From the NCBI RefSeq assembly GCF_900060185.1, contig NZ_FIZY01000020.1, positions 18,596 to 82,595 on the forward strand: a stretch of 64,000 nucleotides of DNA. The letters run 5' to 3'. A program made the translations under genes and the position numbers. Origin of the DNA: Grimontia marina. Lineage in GTDB: Bacteria; Pseudomonadota; Gammaproteobacteria; Enterobacterales; Vibrionaceae. Of this stretch, positions 9,946 to 19,595 are shown piece after piece. The notes under the pieces were generated by a model, which was not told where the DNA came from, did not search any database, and saw only the letters and a program-made list of their open reading frames with translations. Each line of letters opens with the position of its first letter. The first letter of the stretch is position 1.

Positions 9946-12285
9946 ATGACAACTTCAATCTATCAACAGATCGCGACGGAACTGAATGTACGCGATGCAC
10001 AGGTTATCGCAGCAGTGAACCTGCTGGATGACGGCAATACCGTCCCCTTTATTGCCCGTTACCGTAAAGAAGTGACCAACGGCCTCGACGACACCCAGTT
10101 GCGTAACCTTGAATCCCGTTTGGGTTACCTGCGCGAGCTGGAAGAGCGCCGCCAGGTGATCCTGAAATCGATAGATGAGCAAGGCAAACTGTCCGACGCA
10201 CTAAGAAAAGACATTCTGGATGCAGACAGCAAAAACCGCCTGGAAGATTTGTACCTGCCTTATAAACCCAAGCGCCGTACTAAAGGTCAAATCGCAATTG
10301 AAGCCGGTATCGAGCCACTGGCAACCCTGCTGTGGGAGCAACCAGACCAAGACCCAGAAACTGAAGCAGCAAAATATCTCAACGCTGACGCTGGCTTTGC
10401 TGACAACAAAGCTGTACTCGATGGCGCCCGTGCGATTTTGATGGAGCAATTTGCCGAAGATGCCGCGCTGCTGGATAAAATCCGCCGTCATCTGAACCAA
10501 AGCGCGGAAATTCAAGCCCGCGTGGTGGCAGGTAAAGAGGAAGAAGGCGCGAAGTTTAAAGACTACTTCGCCCATGATGAATTGCTCAGCAAGGTGCCTT
10601 CGCACCGCGCGCTCGCCATGTTCCGCGGCCGCAATGAAGGGATTTTGCAACTGTCACTGAATGCCGATCCGGGTCAGGATGAAAAATCCACTGGCTCATA
10701 TTGTGAAACCATCATCAGTGACCACTATGGCGTGACCATTGGCGCTGCAGCCGCTGACCGCTGGCGTAAGCAGGTCGTGAGCTTTGCATGGCGTATCAAG
10801 ATTTTGATGCACATGGAAACCGAGTTGATGGGTAACCTTCGCGAAATGGCAGAAACCGACGCGATTAAGGTCTTCGCCGATAACCTGAAAGACTTGCTGA
10901 TGGCCGCACCTGCTGGCCCTCGTTGCACCTTGGGTATCGACCCTGGCCTTCGCACCGGTTGTAAAGTCGCGGTGATCGACAACACCGGTAAGCTTTTGGA
11001 TACCGCCACCATCTATCCAACACCGCCACAAAACAAAATTGCAGAATCTGCACGCGTGGTGATGGCACTGGTGAAAAAGCACGATGTGGATTTGATTGCG
11101 ATTGGTAACGGCACAGCTTCCCGTGAAACCGACGCCTTTGTGGCTGGCATGCTGAAAGATGCGGGTGAGAAAATCCAAACCGTAATGGTCAGTGAAGCAG
11201 GTGCGTCGGTTTACTCCGCCTCTGAGCTTGCCGCGACCGAGTTCCCGGGCCTTGATGTGTCACTTCGTGGTGCTGTTTCTATCGCCCGTCGTCTGCAAGA
11301 CCCACTCGCTGAACTGGTGAAAATCGATCCAAAATCTATCGGTGTGGGCCAATACCAGCATGATGTTAGCCAAAGCCAGCTAGCTAAGCGTCTGGACGCC
11401 GTCGTGGAAGACTGTGTAAACGCCGTCGGTGTGGACGTAAACAGTGCCTCTGCAGCACTGCTGACCCGCGTCGCTGGCCTTTCTACCACCATGGCAGCCA
11501 ACATTGTGGCCTTCCGCGACGAAAATGGCCGCTTTGAAGATCGCAAAACCCTGCTGAAAGTGCCGCGTCTTGGCCCGAAAGCCTTTGAACAGTGTGCGGG
11601 CTTCCTTCGTGTCATGAAGGGGAAAAACCCGCTGGATGGTTCTTCCGTTCACCCTGAGGCTTATCCTGTCGTGAAACGTATTGCCGAGAAATCCGGTAAA
11701 GGCGTTGATGCCATGATTGGCAACCACGACTTCCTGCGTGCGCTGAAAGCAGCAGATTACGCTGACGATACCTTTGGTATCCCGACCGTGACCGACATTC
11801 TGGCAGAACTGGCAAAACCTGGCCGCGACCCACGCCCAGAGTTTAAGACCGCCACCTTTGCCGATGGCGTCAATGAAGTGAAAGATCTGATCCCGGGTAT
11901 GGTGTTGGAAGGCGTGATCACAAACGTGACTAACTTCGGCGCTTTTGTTGATGTCGGCGTGCATCAGGACGGTTTGGTGCATATCTCTGCGTTGTCAGAT
12001 AAGTTCATTTCCGACCCACGTGAAGTCGTCAAAGCCGGTGATGTGGTGAAAGTGAAGGTGATGGAAGTGGATCTGCAGCGTAAGCGTATTGGTCTATCGA
12101 TGCGCCTGAGCGATGAGCCGGGTTCAGATAACAAACCTACCCGCGAATCACGTCCTCGCCATCAGGAACGTAGCTTTAGCGGCAATAACCGCAATGAGAA
12201 CAACCGCCGTGATAACCGTGGCGGTCAGCAATCCGGTTTCGGTGGCGCCTTTGCCGATGCCTTTGCTAAAGCGAAGCGTAACTGA
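9946..12285 (+). CDS. tex: Tex family RNA-binding transcription accessory protein
   Basis: Tex/YhgF is a cytoplasmic nucleic-acid-binding protein linked to transcription and stress survival. The 779-residue product has the Tex layout: N-terminal HTH-like and helical region ([24 protein letters not shown]), a YqgF/RNase H-like fold near 325-450 ([18 protein letters not shown]), HhH motifs ([20 protein letters not shown]), and a C-terminal S1 domain (about 645-715, [26 protein letters not shown]). A basic Asn/Arg/Gly-rich tail ends the protein. The start at 9946 is chosen because AAAGGA lies 5 bases upstream, in preference to the in-frame ATG at 9928. Confidence 0.96.
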   Translation: MTTSIYQQIATELNVRDAQVIAAVNLLDDGNTVPFIARYRKEVTNGLDDTQLRNLESRLGYLRELEERRQVILKSIDEQGKLSDALRKDILDADSKNRLEDLYLPYKPKRRTKGQIAIEAGIEPLATLLWEQPDQDPETEAAKYLNADAGFADNKAVLDGARAILMEQFAEDAALLDKIRRHLNQSAEIQARVVAGKEEEGAKFKDYFAHDELLSKVPSHRALAMFRGRNEGILQLSLNADPGQDEKSTGSYCETIISDHYGVTIGAAAADRWRKQVVSFAWRIKILMHMETELMGNLREMAETDAIKVFADNLKDLLMAAPAGPRCTLGIDPGLRTGCKVAVIDNTGKLLDTATIYPTPPQNKIAESARVVMALVKKHDVDLIAIGNGTASRETDAFVAGMLKDAGEKIQTVMVSEAGASVYSASELAATEFPGLDVSLRGAVSIARRLQDPLAELVKIDPKSIGVGQYQHDVSQSQLAKRLDAVVEDCVNAVGVDVNSASAALLTRVAGLSTTMAANIVAFRDENGRFEDRKTLLKVPRLGPKAFEQCAGFLRVMKGKNPLDGSSVHPEAYPVVKRIAEKSGKGVDAMIGNHDFLRALKAADYADDTFGIPTVTDILAELAKPGRDPRPEFKTATFADGVNEVKDLIPGMVLEGVITNVTNFGAFVDVGVHQDGLVHISALSDKFISDPREVVKAGDVVKVKVMEVDLQRKRIGLSMRLSDEPGSDNKPTRESRPRHQERSFSGNNRNENNRRDNRGGQQSGFGGAFADAFAKAKRN

Positions 12286-12296
12286 TCGCCGATAAA

Positions 12297-12326
12297 CCAA
12301 AAACAGCGCCTTTGGCGCTGTTTTTG
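12297..12326. terminator. Bidirectional terminator downstream of tex
   Basis: AAACAGCGCC (12301-12310) pairs with GGCGCTGTTT (12314-12323), with T runs on both strands. It lies between tex and the convergent gene ending at 12349. Confidence 0.85.
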
Positions 12327-12348
12327 TATCTGCTTACTTCACTTATCG

Positions 12349-12822
12349 TCAAATCACGATCAGCACTTCTGACGGGATATTCGCGGCAGACGATTGCTGA
12401 TAACGCATGGCAACCACCGCGCCTGTGCGTTGAGAAGCTTTCAGCTCGTCGATTTTATCTAAGATCTCTTTCGGCAGCTTAATGCGCATGGCATAGCCGT
12501 TTTCGTTTTGCGGCACATACGAACCGCTGGAAAGCATGTTAGTCAACTGACTTAGGGTTTCATGTGCAGCGAAACCCCCACCTTTGAACTGCCTTGGGTT
12601 TTGTTCCAGATCGGCGTAATCGGGGTGTTCAGAAGGATCCCAAGATGGGCTCTTAAGTTGTTTCTCTTCGGCGAGTACTGGTTTTTCTTCGGCAGTGGCA
12701 TTTGCCTGACTGGGTGGGACGATTTTTTCGCGCACGCGATTTTCCCGCGCAACTTGCTCCGTTGGCGGGTTTACTGACGGTACGACAGCTGGAATGCTGA
12801 CGTTTGCGGGCGAAATGTTCAT
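12349..12822 (-). CDS. Conserved hypothetical protein
   Basis: I do not recognise a functional family with confidence. The ATG at 12822 gives 157 residues; a GTG at 12843 would add seven. The N-terminal third is low in complexity and rich in Pro, Val and Ala (NISPANVSIPAVVPSVNPPTEQ). The middle has WDPSEHPDYADLEQNP, and the C-terminal part (about 115-157) looks folded, with IKLPKEILDKIDELKASQR followed by a beta-rich end. Similar proteins occur in Vibrio and Shewanella, in my recollection, without a known role. A second small unknown gene lies 97 bases upstream on the same strand, and the two may share a transcript. No signal peptide or membrane segment is seen. Confidence 0.75.
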   Translation of the reverse strand: MNISPANVSIPAVVPSVNPPTEQVARENRVREKIVPPSQANATAEEKPVLAEEKQLKSPSWDPSEHPDYADLEQNPRQFKGGGFAAHETLSQLTNMLSSGSYVPQNENGYAMRIKLPKEILDKIDELKASQRTGAVVAMRYQQSSAANIPSEVLIVI

Positions 12823-12919
12823 GCCAATGTTGTCTCCCAACACCGACCGAAGGCGCGTCGCCTGCGAGCATAGGCGGGGTGCTCCCCGCGAATGCGCGTG
12901 CTATATCTCTATAGCGAAA

Positions 12920-13252
12920 CTAGACCAAAACAGCGATCAATCCACCAATAGTACCCAGTGCAGAAAGCACCTGACCGGCGGAATACGCAGCATCGTCGTT
13001 GCTTTTCACTTCTTCGGGGTGATCCATACCGAGCGCCCCGTAGGTGAAAGATTCAACTTTAGACGAAGTTGGCATGCCTTCGGCTTCCGTTGCTTTGTTT
13101 ACAGCCTTACCGTCCGACACTTCCTTCGCGACCTGCTCGTAAGACTGCTTGGCACCCTCTGCCACCTGTGCTTCATTGCCTTTTGCTGCCTGATTTGGCT
13201 GCATCGGCTTAGCATAAGCGTGCTGAGAATACCCAACGTTACCTATATTCAT
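12920..13252 (-). CDS. Small hypothetical protein with hydrophobic C-terminus
   Basis: The gene encodes 110 residues of unknown function. The ATG at 13252 is preceded by AGGAG eight bases upstream, which makes it a better start than 13273. The body is hydrophilic, rich in Ala, Gln, Lys and Glu (QPNQAAKGNEAQVAEGAKQSYEQVAKEV), and the last 15-20 residues are hydrophobic (GQVLSALGTIGGLIAVLV), which could be a tail anchor or an amphipathic packing helix. It lies upstream of, and parallel to, the unknown gene at 12349-12822. A GC-rich dyad (GCGGGG...CCCCGC near 12872) lies in the gap but lacks a U run. Confidence 0.7.
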   Translation of the reverse strand: MNIGNVGYSQHAYAKPMQPNQAAKGNEAQVAEGAKQSYEQVAKEVSDGKAVNKATEAEGMPTSSKVESFTYGALGMDHPEEVKSNDDAAYSAGQVLSALGTIGGLIAVLV

Positions 13253-13350
13253 TATGGTCTCTCCTGATGCCATAGCAAGTAACTTGATTAAAGTATCGGC
13301 AGCTTTAGTATTAAATTTAGCTCCAATTCACTTAATCTCACTACTTTCCA

Positions 13351-14133
13351 TCAACAGGACGGCAAACATTCTCCGCAAAACCTTAAAAGCTCTTGCGAAA
13401 AATGGCCGGGATCAGAAATGAACGGTGCATGCGACGCTTTGGCAAAGATTTGCCGCTGTGAACGCGGTGCCAGAACATCCAACTCCTGCGCCACTTTTAC
13501 AGGCACAAGGCCGTCCAGCCGACCGTACATTCTGAGCCAAGGCATTGAAATATCATGCAAGTTTGGCCTCAGATCAGCGTCAGCAAGGATACCAAGGCCA
13601 GCGCAAAGCGCCTCTGGTTGAGAAGACGGGTGAGAGAGGACCGCCTGTTTCAACCACTTAATATCCTGCCTTGCTGTTGGGCTTCCCATTGCCTGAAGCG
13701 CCATGAAACGCTCAACCGTCGTCTGAAAGTCTTCGGCTAATTGCTTCGTAAAGGCTTGCAACACCTCGGGTTTTATCCCTCGCCATCCATGTTCTGCAGC
13801 AAATCTTGGTGAGCTGGCAATCGTGACTAAACCTTTCACACGTTCCGGTGCGAGCAGTGCAGCCTGAGTGGCAACCATTCCCCCCAAAGACCAACCGGCC
13901 CAAACAGATTCCTGCGGTGAATTATCAAGCAAACACTGTGCCATTTCCTCTAAAGAAAAGGCGTCTGTCGGTTGGCTGAAACCGTAGCCCGGCAGATCAA
14001 CACAATGAACACGGTAATGCGGGGTGAGAGCGGGCAGGATATTTTGCCATACGGCGCTGTTCATCCCCCAGCCATGAATGAGAATCAGATCGGAACCCTG
14101 GCCTTCCGTGTGCCAGTACAGAGAAGTCGTCAT
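13351..14133 (-). CDS. bioH: Pimeloyl-[acyl-carrier protein] methyl ester esterase
   Basis: BioH removes the methyl group from pimeloyl-ACP methyl ester, ending the BioC-BioH stage of biotin synthesis. The 260-residue alpha/beta-hydrolase has the nucleophile S82 in GWSLGG, D207 in GRLDGLVP and H235 in ASHAPF, the same numbers as the E. coli triad. The oxyanion region HGWGMNS is near residue 20. It is divergent from comF with 31 bases between the starts, the usual bioH/gntX arrangement, and the other bio genes are not in the window. Confidence 0.96.
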   Translation of the reverse strand: MTTSLYWHTEGQGSDLILIHGWGMNSAVWQNILPALTPHYRVHCVDLPGYGFSQPTDAFSLEEMAQCLLDNSPQESVWAGWSLGGMVATQAALLAPERVKGLVTIASSPRFAAEHGWRGIKPEVLQAFTKQLAEDFQTTVERFMALQAMGSPTARQDIKWLKQAVLSHPSSQPEALCAGLGILADADLRPNLHDISMPWLRMYGRLDGLVPVKVAQELDVLAPRSQRQIFAKASHAPFISDPGHFSQELLRFCGECLPSC

Positions 14134-14164
14134 TTACACTGCCTAAATTCGTTTATCAACAAGC

Positions 14165-14854
14165 ATGTCCTTTATGTTAAGCACTATCTTACGTGCCTTG
14201 CCGCTACGTTGTCAGCTTTGCCACCACAGGTTGGAGCAGCATGACTATCCTTGGTGTCATGCCTGTCACGCCAGCTTGCCCCGTCAGCCACGCTGCCTGC
14301 ATTGCGGTTTGCCCACGCCTTACGTAATTGAAAGCTGCGGCATATGTTTGAAAAAGCCGCCGCCGTGGGACAGTTTGGTCTGTGTCGGTGCCTATGCCTT
14401 TCCTTATGACAAGCTGCTTCACCGCTTCAAGTATCAAGGACATTACTGGCTTGCCCCTGCACTCGCTAAACTGCTCGCGACAGAGATTGAATCACCTGCG
14501 CCTCTGCTGCTTCCCGTACCCATGCATTGGAAACGAAGACTTTGGCGGGGATTTAATCACAGTAGCGTATTAGCCGCAGAACTCGCACAGCAACTTAAGG
14601 TTCAATCTGAGCCCAATGTCTTAAAACGCATTCGTGCCACTCGCCAACAGCAGGGATTAGATCGACAATCCCGTCTTTCAAACTTAAAGCATGCATTTTC
14701 TATCGAAGGGAAACTGCCACCACACATTGCCTTGGTTGATGATGTGGTCACCACGGGTGCAACGATCGCCCAACTATGCCGTCTGCTCAGGCGCCAAGGT
14801 GCTGAACGTATTGATGTGTATTGCCTTTGCCGCACACCACCTGATGCTTCTTAA
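14165..14854 (+). CDS. comF: ComF/GntX family phosphoribosyltransferase-like protein
   Basis: The 229-residue protein has an N-terminal double zinc-finger-like region (CQLCHHR, WCHACHASL, CLHCGLP, SCGICLKKPP) and a C-terminal phosphoribosyltransferase fold with the PRPP loop VALVDDVVTTGATI-type sequence (here IALVDDVVTTGATIAQL, about 195-212). ComF is required for DNA uptake in naturally competent bacteria, including Vibrio and Haemophilus; E. coli GntX is the homologue and was linked to gluconate use. It probably acts in the cytoplasm on incoming single-stranded DNA. ATG at 14165 or 14174 could be the start. Its order bioH-comF-nfuA is conserved. Confidence 0.92.
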   Translation: MSFMLSTILRALPLRCQLCHHRLEQHDYPWCHACHASLPRQPRCLHCGLPTPYVIESCGICLKKPPPWDSLVCVGAYAFPYDKLLHRFKYQGHYWLAPALAKLLATEIESPAPLLLPVPMHWKRRLWRGFNHSSVLAAELAQQLKVQSEPNVLKRIRATRQQQGLDRQSRLSNLKHAFSIEGKLPPHIALVDDVVTTGATIAQLCRLLRRQGAERIDVYCLCRTPPDAS

Positions 14855-14955
14855 ATGAAAAGTTAGGGAAAAGTAACCTCGAAGCTTGAGGGGTGATAGA
14901 GAACAAAAACAAGCGTACAATGTAAACAAATACTGGATAAATCAGGTAAGAAGCC

Positions 14956-15540
14956 GTGTCACAAATTATTATTTCAGAAAGTGCACAGAGCCATTTCGGT
15001 AAACTGCTTGAGCAGCAGCCGGAAGGGACAAACATCCGCGTATTCGTGGTTAATCCTGGCACGCAAAACGCAGAGTGCGGCGTTTCTTACTGCCCTCAGG
15101 ATGCAGTGGAAGCGACTGACACCGAACTCAAATTCGAAGGTTTTTCTGCCTACGTAGATGAACTGAGCCTTCCATTTCTGGAAGATGCTGAGATTGATTT
15201 TGTCACTGACAAAATGGGCTCACAGCTGACGCTGAAAGCACCAAACGCAAAAATGCGTAAAGTGTCTGATGATGCACCTTTGATGGAGCGCGTTGAATAC
15301 GTTATCCAGACTCAGGTTAACCCTCAGCTGGCTGGTCACGGCGGTCACATCAATCTGATTGAAATCACTGAAGACAAAGTGGCAGTGATTCAATTTGGCG
15401 GTGGTTGTAACGGCTGTTCAATGGTTGATGTTACCCTGAAAGACGGCATCGAGAAGCAATTGCTGGAAGAGTTCAGCGGCGAGCTTAACGGTGTTCGTGA
15501 TGTCACCGAGCACGCACATGGTGATCACTCTTACTACTAA
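14956..15540 (+). CDS. nfuA: Fe-S biogenesis carrier protein NfuA
   Basis: NfuA carries [4Fe-4S] clusters to target apoproteins, particularly under oxidative stress or iron limitation. The 194 residues comprise a degenerate A-type domain (about 1-95) that has lost its cluster cysteines and a C-terminal Nfu domain with the cluster ligands C151 and C154 in GGGCNGCSM. The start is GTG at 14956, giving [21 protein letters not shown]; a GGTAAG lies upstream. Length agrees with E. coli NfuA (191). It has its own terminator. Confidence 0.97.
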   Translation: MSQIIISESAQSHFGKLLEQQPEGTNIRVFVVNPGTQNAECGVSYCPQDAVEATDTELKFEGFSAYVDELSLPFLEDAEIDFVTDKMGSQLTLKAPNAKMRKVSDDAPLMERVEYVIQTQVNPQLAGHGGHINLIEITEDKVAVIQFGGGCNGCSMVDVTLKDGIEKQLLEEFSGELNGVRDVTEHAHGDHSYY

Positions 15541-15558
15541 GAGCTATTATCTGAGAAG

Positions 15559-15583
15559 AAAGGCGCTCGATTGCGCCTTTTTT
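15559..15583. terminator. Terminator between nfuA and dinF
   Basis: AAAGGCGC (15559-15566) pairs with GCGCCTTT (15573-15580), followed by a T run on the + strand. It may also serve convergent dinF. Confidence 0.85.
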
Positions 15584-15589
15584 GTCTCG

Positions 15590-16927
15590 CTAGTTTGCCG
15601 CTAAGAAGGTATCCCTTCGCCACTGGTGGACGAAAAGTACCCCCAGCGTTAATCCACGCAATGCCATAAAGCCGAGCATCGCCGCCCAAAGCGCATGGTT
15701 GCCCCAGCCACTTAATAGCCACCAAATCACAAAGAAACCTGCCATCGCGACAAACATGGTGTTTCGCATTTCACGCCCGCGCGTCGCACCGATAAACACG
15801 CCATCTAACAGAAAGCACCACATGGCCACCAGCGGCATAGCAATGAGCCAAGGCAGATACACAAAGGCCTGTTCACGAACTTCTGAGATATCAGAAATGA
15901 TTCCGACAATCTGCTCGCCCCAAAGCAGGAAAGCGGCGGTGATAAGTAGCGAAATCACCAGACTCCAGAAGGTGGTGGCTGTCAGTGAGTCCATCAGCTC
16001 GTTTCTATTTCGGGCACCAATTGCCTTCCCTACCATGGCTTCCATGGCATAGGCAAAGCCGTCCATTGCGAAAGAGACCAACATTAGGAAATTCATCAGC
16101 ACCGCATTGGCTGCCACCACGTTATCGCCCAGTGTCGCACCCTGAAACGTCATAAAGGTGAAGGCCAGTTGCAGGCAAAGACTTCGAAGGAAGATGTCCC
16201 GGTTCAGCTTTAAAAGCCGTCCCATGCCCGCAGAGGCTTTTTTCCACTGCGCCAATGGGGAAGACAACATCTCTTGCTTCCAGCGCTGCGCCACAAAGTA
16301 CAAGCCCAGAGCCATGCCGCTGTAATCGGCAATCACACTGGCTGCTGCAGCGCCCTGCACTTTCCAGTCAAAACCCACGACAAACAGCACATCGAGCACG
16401 ATGTTGATGACATTGATAACAATCAGTAACATCATTGGCTTTTTCGCGTTCTGGGCTCCCAATAACCAACCCATGATCACAAGATTGGTCAACGCAGCAG
16501 GCGCACTCCAGATACGCACAGAGAAATACTGGTCGGCATAGCGCTTCACTTCCTCGCTCGCGTCACTATAGGAAAACACCCAATCCGCAATCAACGGATG
16601 CATGGCGATAATTGCGAGCGCCAGCAGCCAGGCAAGAGAGATGCCTTGGAGAAACACATTCGCCAGCCCCGCTTTATCGTCCGCACCATAAGCTTGCGCG
16701 GTAAGCCCTGTGGTAGCCATGCGAAGAAAACCAAGTAGCCAGAAAGTTACCGCAATCATGGTACTGCCGACCGCCACACCACCGAGATACCAGGCATGGT
16801 CGAGGTGGCCAATCACGGCCGCATCCACCAGTCCCAGCAAAGGCACGGTAATGTTGGAGAGCACCATGGGGAACGCGAGCGAAAAAACACGCACGTGAAG
16901 GGCTTTTTGTTGCAGCGCTGACAGCAT
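15590..16927 (-). CDS. dinF: DinF-type MATE efflux transporter
   Basis: This is a 445-residue, roughly 12-helix multidrug and toxin extrusion (MATE) protein of the inner membrane. It is closest in my reading to E. coli DinF, with shared segments PMVLSNITVPLLGLVDAAVIGHLD, FLRMATTGLTAQA-type and LLDGVFIGATRGREMRNTM near the C-terminus. DinF is damage-inducible in E. coli because it is co-transcribed with lexA. Here lexA is 8.3 kb away, yet a CTGT-N8-ACAG LexA box lies 10 bases upstream of the dinF start, so SOS control appears to be kept. The substrate is unknown. Confidence 0.92.
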   Translation of the reverse strand: MLSALQQKALHVRVFSLAFPMVLSNITVPLLGLVDAAVIGHLDHAWYLGGVAVGSTMIAVTFWLLGFLRMATTGLTAQAYGADDKAGLANVFLQGISLAWLLALAIIAMHPLIADWVFSYSDASEEVKRYADQYFSVRIWSAPAALTNLVIMGWLLGAQNAKKPMMLLIVINVINIVLDVLFVVGFDWKVQGAAAASVIADYSGMALGLYFVAQRWKQEMLSSPLAQWKKASAGMGRLLKLNRDIFLRSLCLQLAFTFMTFQGATLGDNVVAANAVLMNFLMLVSFAMDGFAYAMEAMVGKAIGARNRNELMDSLTATTFWSLVISLLITAAFLLWGEQIVGIISDISEVREQAFVYLPWLIAMPLVAMWCFLLDGVFIGATRGREMRNTMFVAMAGFFVIWWLLSGWGNHALWAAMLGFMALRGLTLGVLFVHQWRRDTFLAAN

Positions 16928-16936
16928 AAATTGGCT

Positions 16937-16952
16937 CTGTGGTTATCGACAG
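16937..16952. promoter_or_regulatory. LexA (SOS) box upstream of dinF
   Basis: CTGTGGTTATCGACAG fits the CTGT-N8-ACAG consensus exactly in both half-sites. It ends 10 bases from the dinF ATG, a position that would block transcription start or clearance. The central eight bases are less AT-rich than in strong boxes. Confidence 0.65.
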
Positions 16953-17004
16953 ATAGAGAGTAAGTGGCAGAAGTGTATCAGAATGTCTGGACTAAAAAGA
17001 CGAT

Positions 17005-17031
17005 AACGCCGCGACATCCAGCCGCGGCGTT
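17005..17031 (-). terminator. Terminator after ctaB
   Basis: AACGCCGCG (17005-17013) pairs with CGCGGCGTT (17023-17031); reading leftward a T-rich stretch follows after a few bases. It closes the ctaC-ctaB region before the dinF promoter. Confidence 0.6.
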
Positions 17032-17087
17032 GAGAATTGAAGATAGGAAAGCATCATCCCTGCTCACTGTTTGCTTTGGGCTCGCAA

Positions 17088-18005
17088 CTATCCTATCGCA
17101 CGCCACGCATGATCAGCGAGCAAAGCCACAAACAAACCAAACACATGCCAAATGGAGTATTTAAACGTCTGCCAAGCCAACCCTTTGCGGTCATGGAATT
17201 TCAACTGCCACGCGTACCAGGCAAAGCCGAGATTGAGCGCCAAACTACCGAAGAGGTAAATCAGCCCACTCATTCCCGCTAGCCAAGGCAACAGACCCAC
17301 CACCACCAAAAGCAGGGTGTAGAGCAAAATCATGGTCTTGGTGAATTCCACGCCATGGGTCACCGGCAGCATAGGTACGCCAGCTTTGGCGTAATCTTTC
17401 TCACGATGAATCGCAAGCGCCCAGAAATGCGGAGGCGTCCAAGTAAAAATAAGAATCACCAGCAGCAGCGCATGTGGGTCGAGCGTTCCTGTCACCGCGA
17501 CCCAACCGAGCAGCGGAGGCATCGCGCCGGCCAAACCGCCAATCACGATATTCTGCGGCGTCGCGTGCTTCAGCCATACTGTGTAGACCACCGCATAGCC
17601 AATCAAACTGGCAAAGGTGAGCCATGCCACCAGCGCATTCAATACCCAAAGGAGCGCAAAGCCCGCGACCATCAGCAAACCACCAAAGGCCAGCGCCTGT
17701 GACGTACCTACCCGGCCTTTTGCAACGGGGCGATGGATGGTGCGCTGCATCTGCCGATCAATACGCTGATCAATCACATGGTTGAACACCGCAGCGGCAG
17801 CCGACTGCATACCAATCCCTAACAGCCCGAGGATCACGGCGTGGGCAGGAGGCAAGGACGGCACCGCCAAACACATTCCCACCATGGCAGTCAGCAATAG
17901 CATGGCCACCACTTTGGGCTTGGTCAGCTCCAGATAATCCCGCCATTGAGCGGTTTCAGTATTCGGGGCGCTGTTTGCCAGCGAAGGCGTGTTGAATTTA
18001 GCCAT
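17088..18005 (-). CDS. ctaB: Protoheme IX farnesyltransferase (heme O synthase)
   Basis: CtaB/CyoE adds a farnesyl group to heme b to make heme o, the first step towards heme a. The 305-residue polytopic UbiA-superfamily protein has the metal-diphosphate motif [15 protein letters not shown] near 75-90, the RPVAKGR segment, and the second loop [20 protein letters not shown]. Nine hydrophobic segments are evident. Its start overlaps the end of ctaA by 8 bases, so translation is coupled and the two heme-a synthesis enzymes are produced together. It is the last gene of the cytochrome oxidase region. Confidence 0.96.
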   Translation of the reverse strand: MAKFNTPSLANSAPNTETAQWRDYLELTKPKVVAMLLLTAMVGMCLAVPSLPPAHAVILGLLGIGMQSAAAAVFNHVIDQRIDRQMQRTIHRPVAKGRVGTSQALAFGGLLMVAGFALLWVLNALVAWLTFASLIGYAVVYTVWLKHATPQNIVIGGLAGAMPPLLGWVAVTGTLDPHALLLVILIFTWTPPHFWALAIHREKDYAKAGVPMLPVTHGVEFTKTMILLYTLLLVVVGLLPWLAGMSGLIYLFGSLALNLGFAWYAWQLKFHDRKGLAWQTFKYSIWHVFGLFVALLADHAWRAIG

Positions 18006-19056
18006 GGCTTAACCTCCCTGTATCTCCCAAAGACGACTGTGCAGCGGTCAATGAAACAGGTGCGAACACACCTACCACCGTCCTGACAGTCACTAAAAGT
18101 AAAAGCAATCCGCAAACATTGTGTGCCACCGCAACAGACAGCGGCAGCAAGGCAACCACATTAGTAACACCAAGCGTTATCTGAATACCTAGCGCGCCTA
18201 GGAGAAGCAGCGATGTGCTGGCACCAAGCGGTTTTCTGACTGCAAACGCCAGCAGTAAAATGAGCGCAGTGACCACCATGGCTCCGATTCGGTGGGTAGC
18301 ATGAATCGTGACGCGCTGATCGAAGTTCAGCACACCATATTGGTAAGTCTCGTTTTTCGGGCTGATGGGGTGAAACGCCGAGGCGTCGTATTTCTCTGCC
18401 CAATCGACTTCACAAACGGGCAATTGGGTGCAAACGAGAGCTGCATAGTTGGCTGATGTCCAGCCGCCGAGCGCAATTTGCATTACCACTGCCAGAAGCG
18501 CCGCGACTGACAACGCCTTGAGCTTTCCGCCAACAGAGGCCTTTTGAAGGCCCACCTCTAGCTGTGTTGGCTCTTTAATACGCCGTCTTTCCAGCAGCGC
18601 CAACATGAACAGCAAGGTGACAGTTGTGAAACCACCGAGCAAATGCCCCATCACGACAATCGGCATCAGGTTCATGGTGACTGTCCACATGCCTAGAGCC
18701 GCCTGGAAGGTTACCACCGCCAGCAGTAAGCTCGGCAACAAGCGGTTGCGTTCAGGGCGGCACCACGAAAGGAAGGCTATGGCAGCAATCACTAAACCTA
18801 GGGTGCCTGCCACATAGCGATGGATCATTTCATTCCAGGCTTTTTGAATTTCAACAGGGGCATGAGGGAAGGCTTCTGTGGCTTGGGCAATTTTCTCCGC
18901 CGATTGCGGTACGGTCAGAAAGCCATAGCACCCTGGCCAATCTGGGCACCCTAAGCCAGCTTCTGTCAAGCGGGTAAATGCACCGAGGGCAACCACGACC
19001 AAAGCCAAGGCCAGTGCACCGTAAATCAGTCCGAGATAGCGTTTATCTTTTTCCAT
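17998..19056 (-). CDS. ctaA: Heme A synthase (COX15/CtaA)
   Basis: CtaA oxidises the C8 methyl group of heme o to a formyl group, producing heme a for the aa3/caa3 oxidase. The 352-residue membrane protein has eight predicted helices in two similar halves, with the heme-ligand histidines in EMIHRYVAG and HLLGGFTT and in THRIGAM and AHNVCG. A cysteine pair in the second half ([12 protein letters not shown]) resembles the redox-active pair in other CtaA proteins. The start [13 protein letters not shown] keeps the family N-terminus. It lies between the SCO-like gene and ctaB. Confidence 0.95.
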   Translation of the reverse strand: MEKDKRYLGLIYGALALALVVVALGAFTRLTEAGLGCPDWPGCYGFLTVPQSAEKIAQATEAFPHAPVEIQKAWNEMIHRYVAGTLGLVIAAIAFLSWCRPERNRLLPSLLLAVVTFQAALGMWTVTMNLMPIVVMGHLLGGFTTVTLLFMLALLERRRIKEPTQLEVGLQKASVGGKLKALSVAALLAVVMQIALGGWTSANYAALVCTQLPVCEVDWAEKYDASAFHPISPKNETYQYGVLNFDQRVTIHATHRIGAMVVTALILLLAFAVRKPLGASTSLLLLGALGIQITLGVTNVVALLPLSVAVAHNVCGLLLLLVTVRTVVGVFAPVSLTAAQSSLGDTGRLSHG

Positions 19057-19067
19057 CGCGACTTCCC

Positions 19068-19595
19068 TTACCCGACTTTAGAGAGTTTCATGAGTTTTCG
19101 AAGATCGGACAGCAGTCCTTTGCTTTGTGCCACCTGTGCTGATTTTTCAGCTGGCACCGGATAGGCAAGAATAAGATTATTTAGGGGGTCGACGAGATAA
19201 ATCGCGTTGTCAGCAAAGGGCAGCGACAACATGGTCTGTTGTTGCGTCGCATCGATGTTTTGGCGGGTGACATTGGTGCCTTCTTCCACTGCCGAGCTTT
19301 CCGGCGTCAGCAGAATGCTGGCAACCCGTTCACGCTCTCGGCCAACCGCGACCGGAATTTGATTAAGTTGAAACAGCGCACTCTCGCACTTCTCATCACA
19401 GGCATTGGGGTAAGAGTAGACCAAACGCCATTGCCCATTGTGTGACAGCCAGTCAGCCCTCACTTCTTCGGCGATAAGCTCGCCGTTGTTCGTCACACCT
19501 TTGTTGTACCAACCGAAGTCCAACACCAATTTGGCAGCCAGAACCGGCAGAACAAAAATCACGGTGACCAGTATCAGCGCTTTTTTCCCATTCAT
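19068..19595 (-). CDS. SCO-like thioredoxin-fold membrane protein of the cox cluster
   Basis: The 175-residue product has one N-terminal membrane anchor (about 6-25) and a periplasmic domain with a CxxxC pair, C66 and C70 (NACDEKCESALFQL), aligned like the copper-binding pair of SCO1 proteins. No histidine follows the pair anywhere in the protein, so the distal copper ligand of true SCO1 is missing; it may be a thiol oxidoreductase rather than a copper donor. The ATG at 19595 is preceded by GGAGGAAAGG and overlaps the SURF1 stop as ATGA, indicating coupled translation. Such proteins occur in this position in many cox operons; the exact role is unproven. Confidence 0.8.
   Translation of the reverse strand: MNGKKALILVTVIFVLPVLAAKLVLDFGWYNKGVTNNGELIAEEVRADWLSHNGQWRLVYSYPNACDEKCESALFQLNQIPVAVGRERERVASILLTPESSAVEEGTNVTRQNIDATQQQTMLSLPFADNAIYLVDPLNNLILAYPVPAEKSAQVAQSKGLLSDLRKLMKLSKVG

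Noticed and set aside
12844..12919. Rho-independent terminator between the two small hypothetical genes
   Set aside because: GC-rich dyads are present but neither strand has a U tract after the stem.
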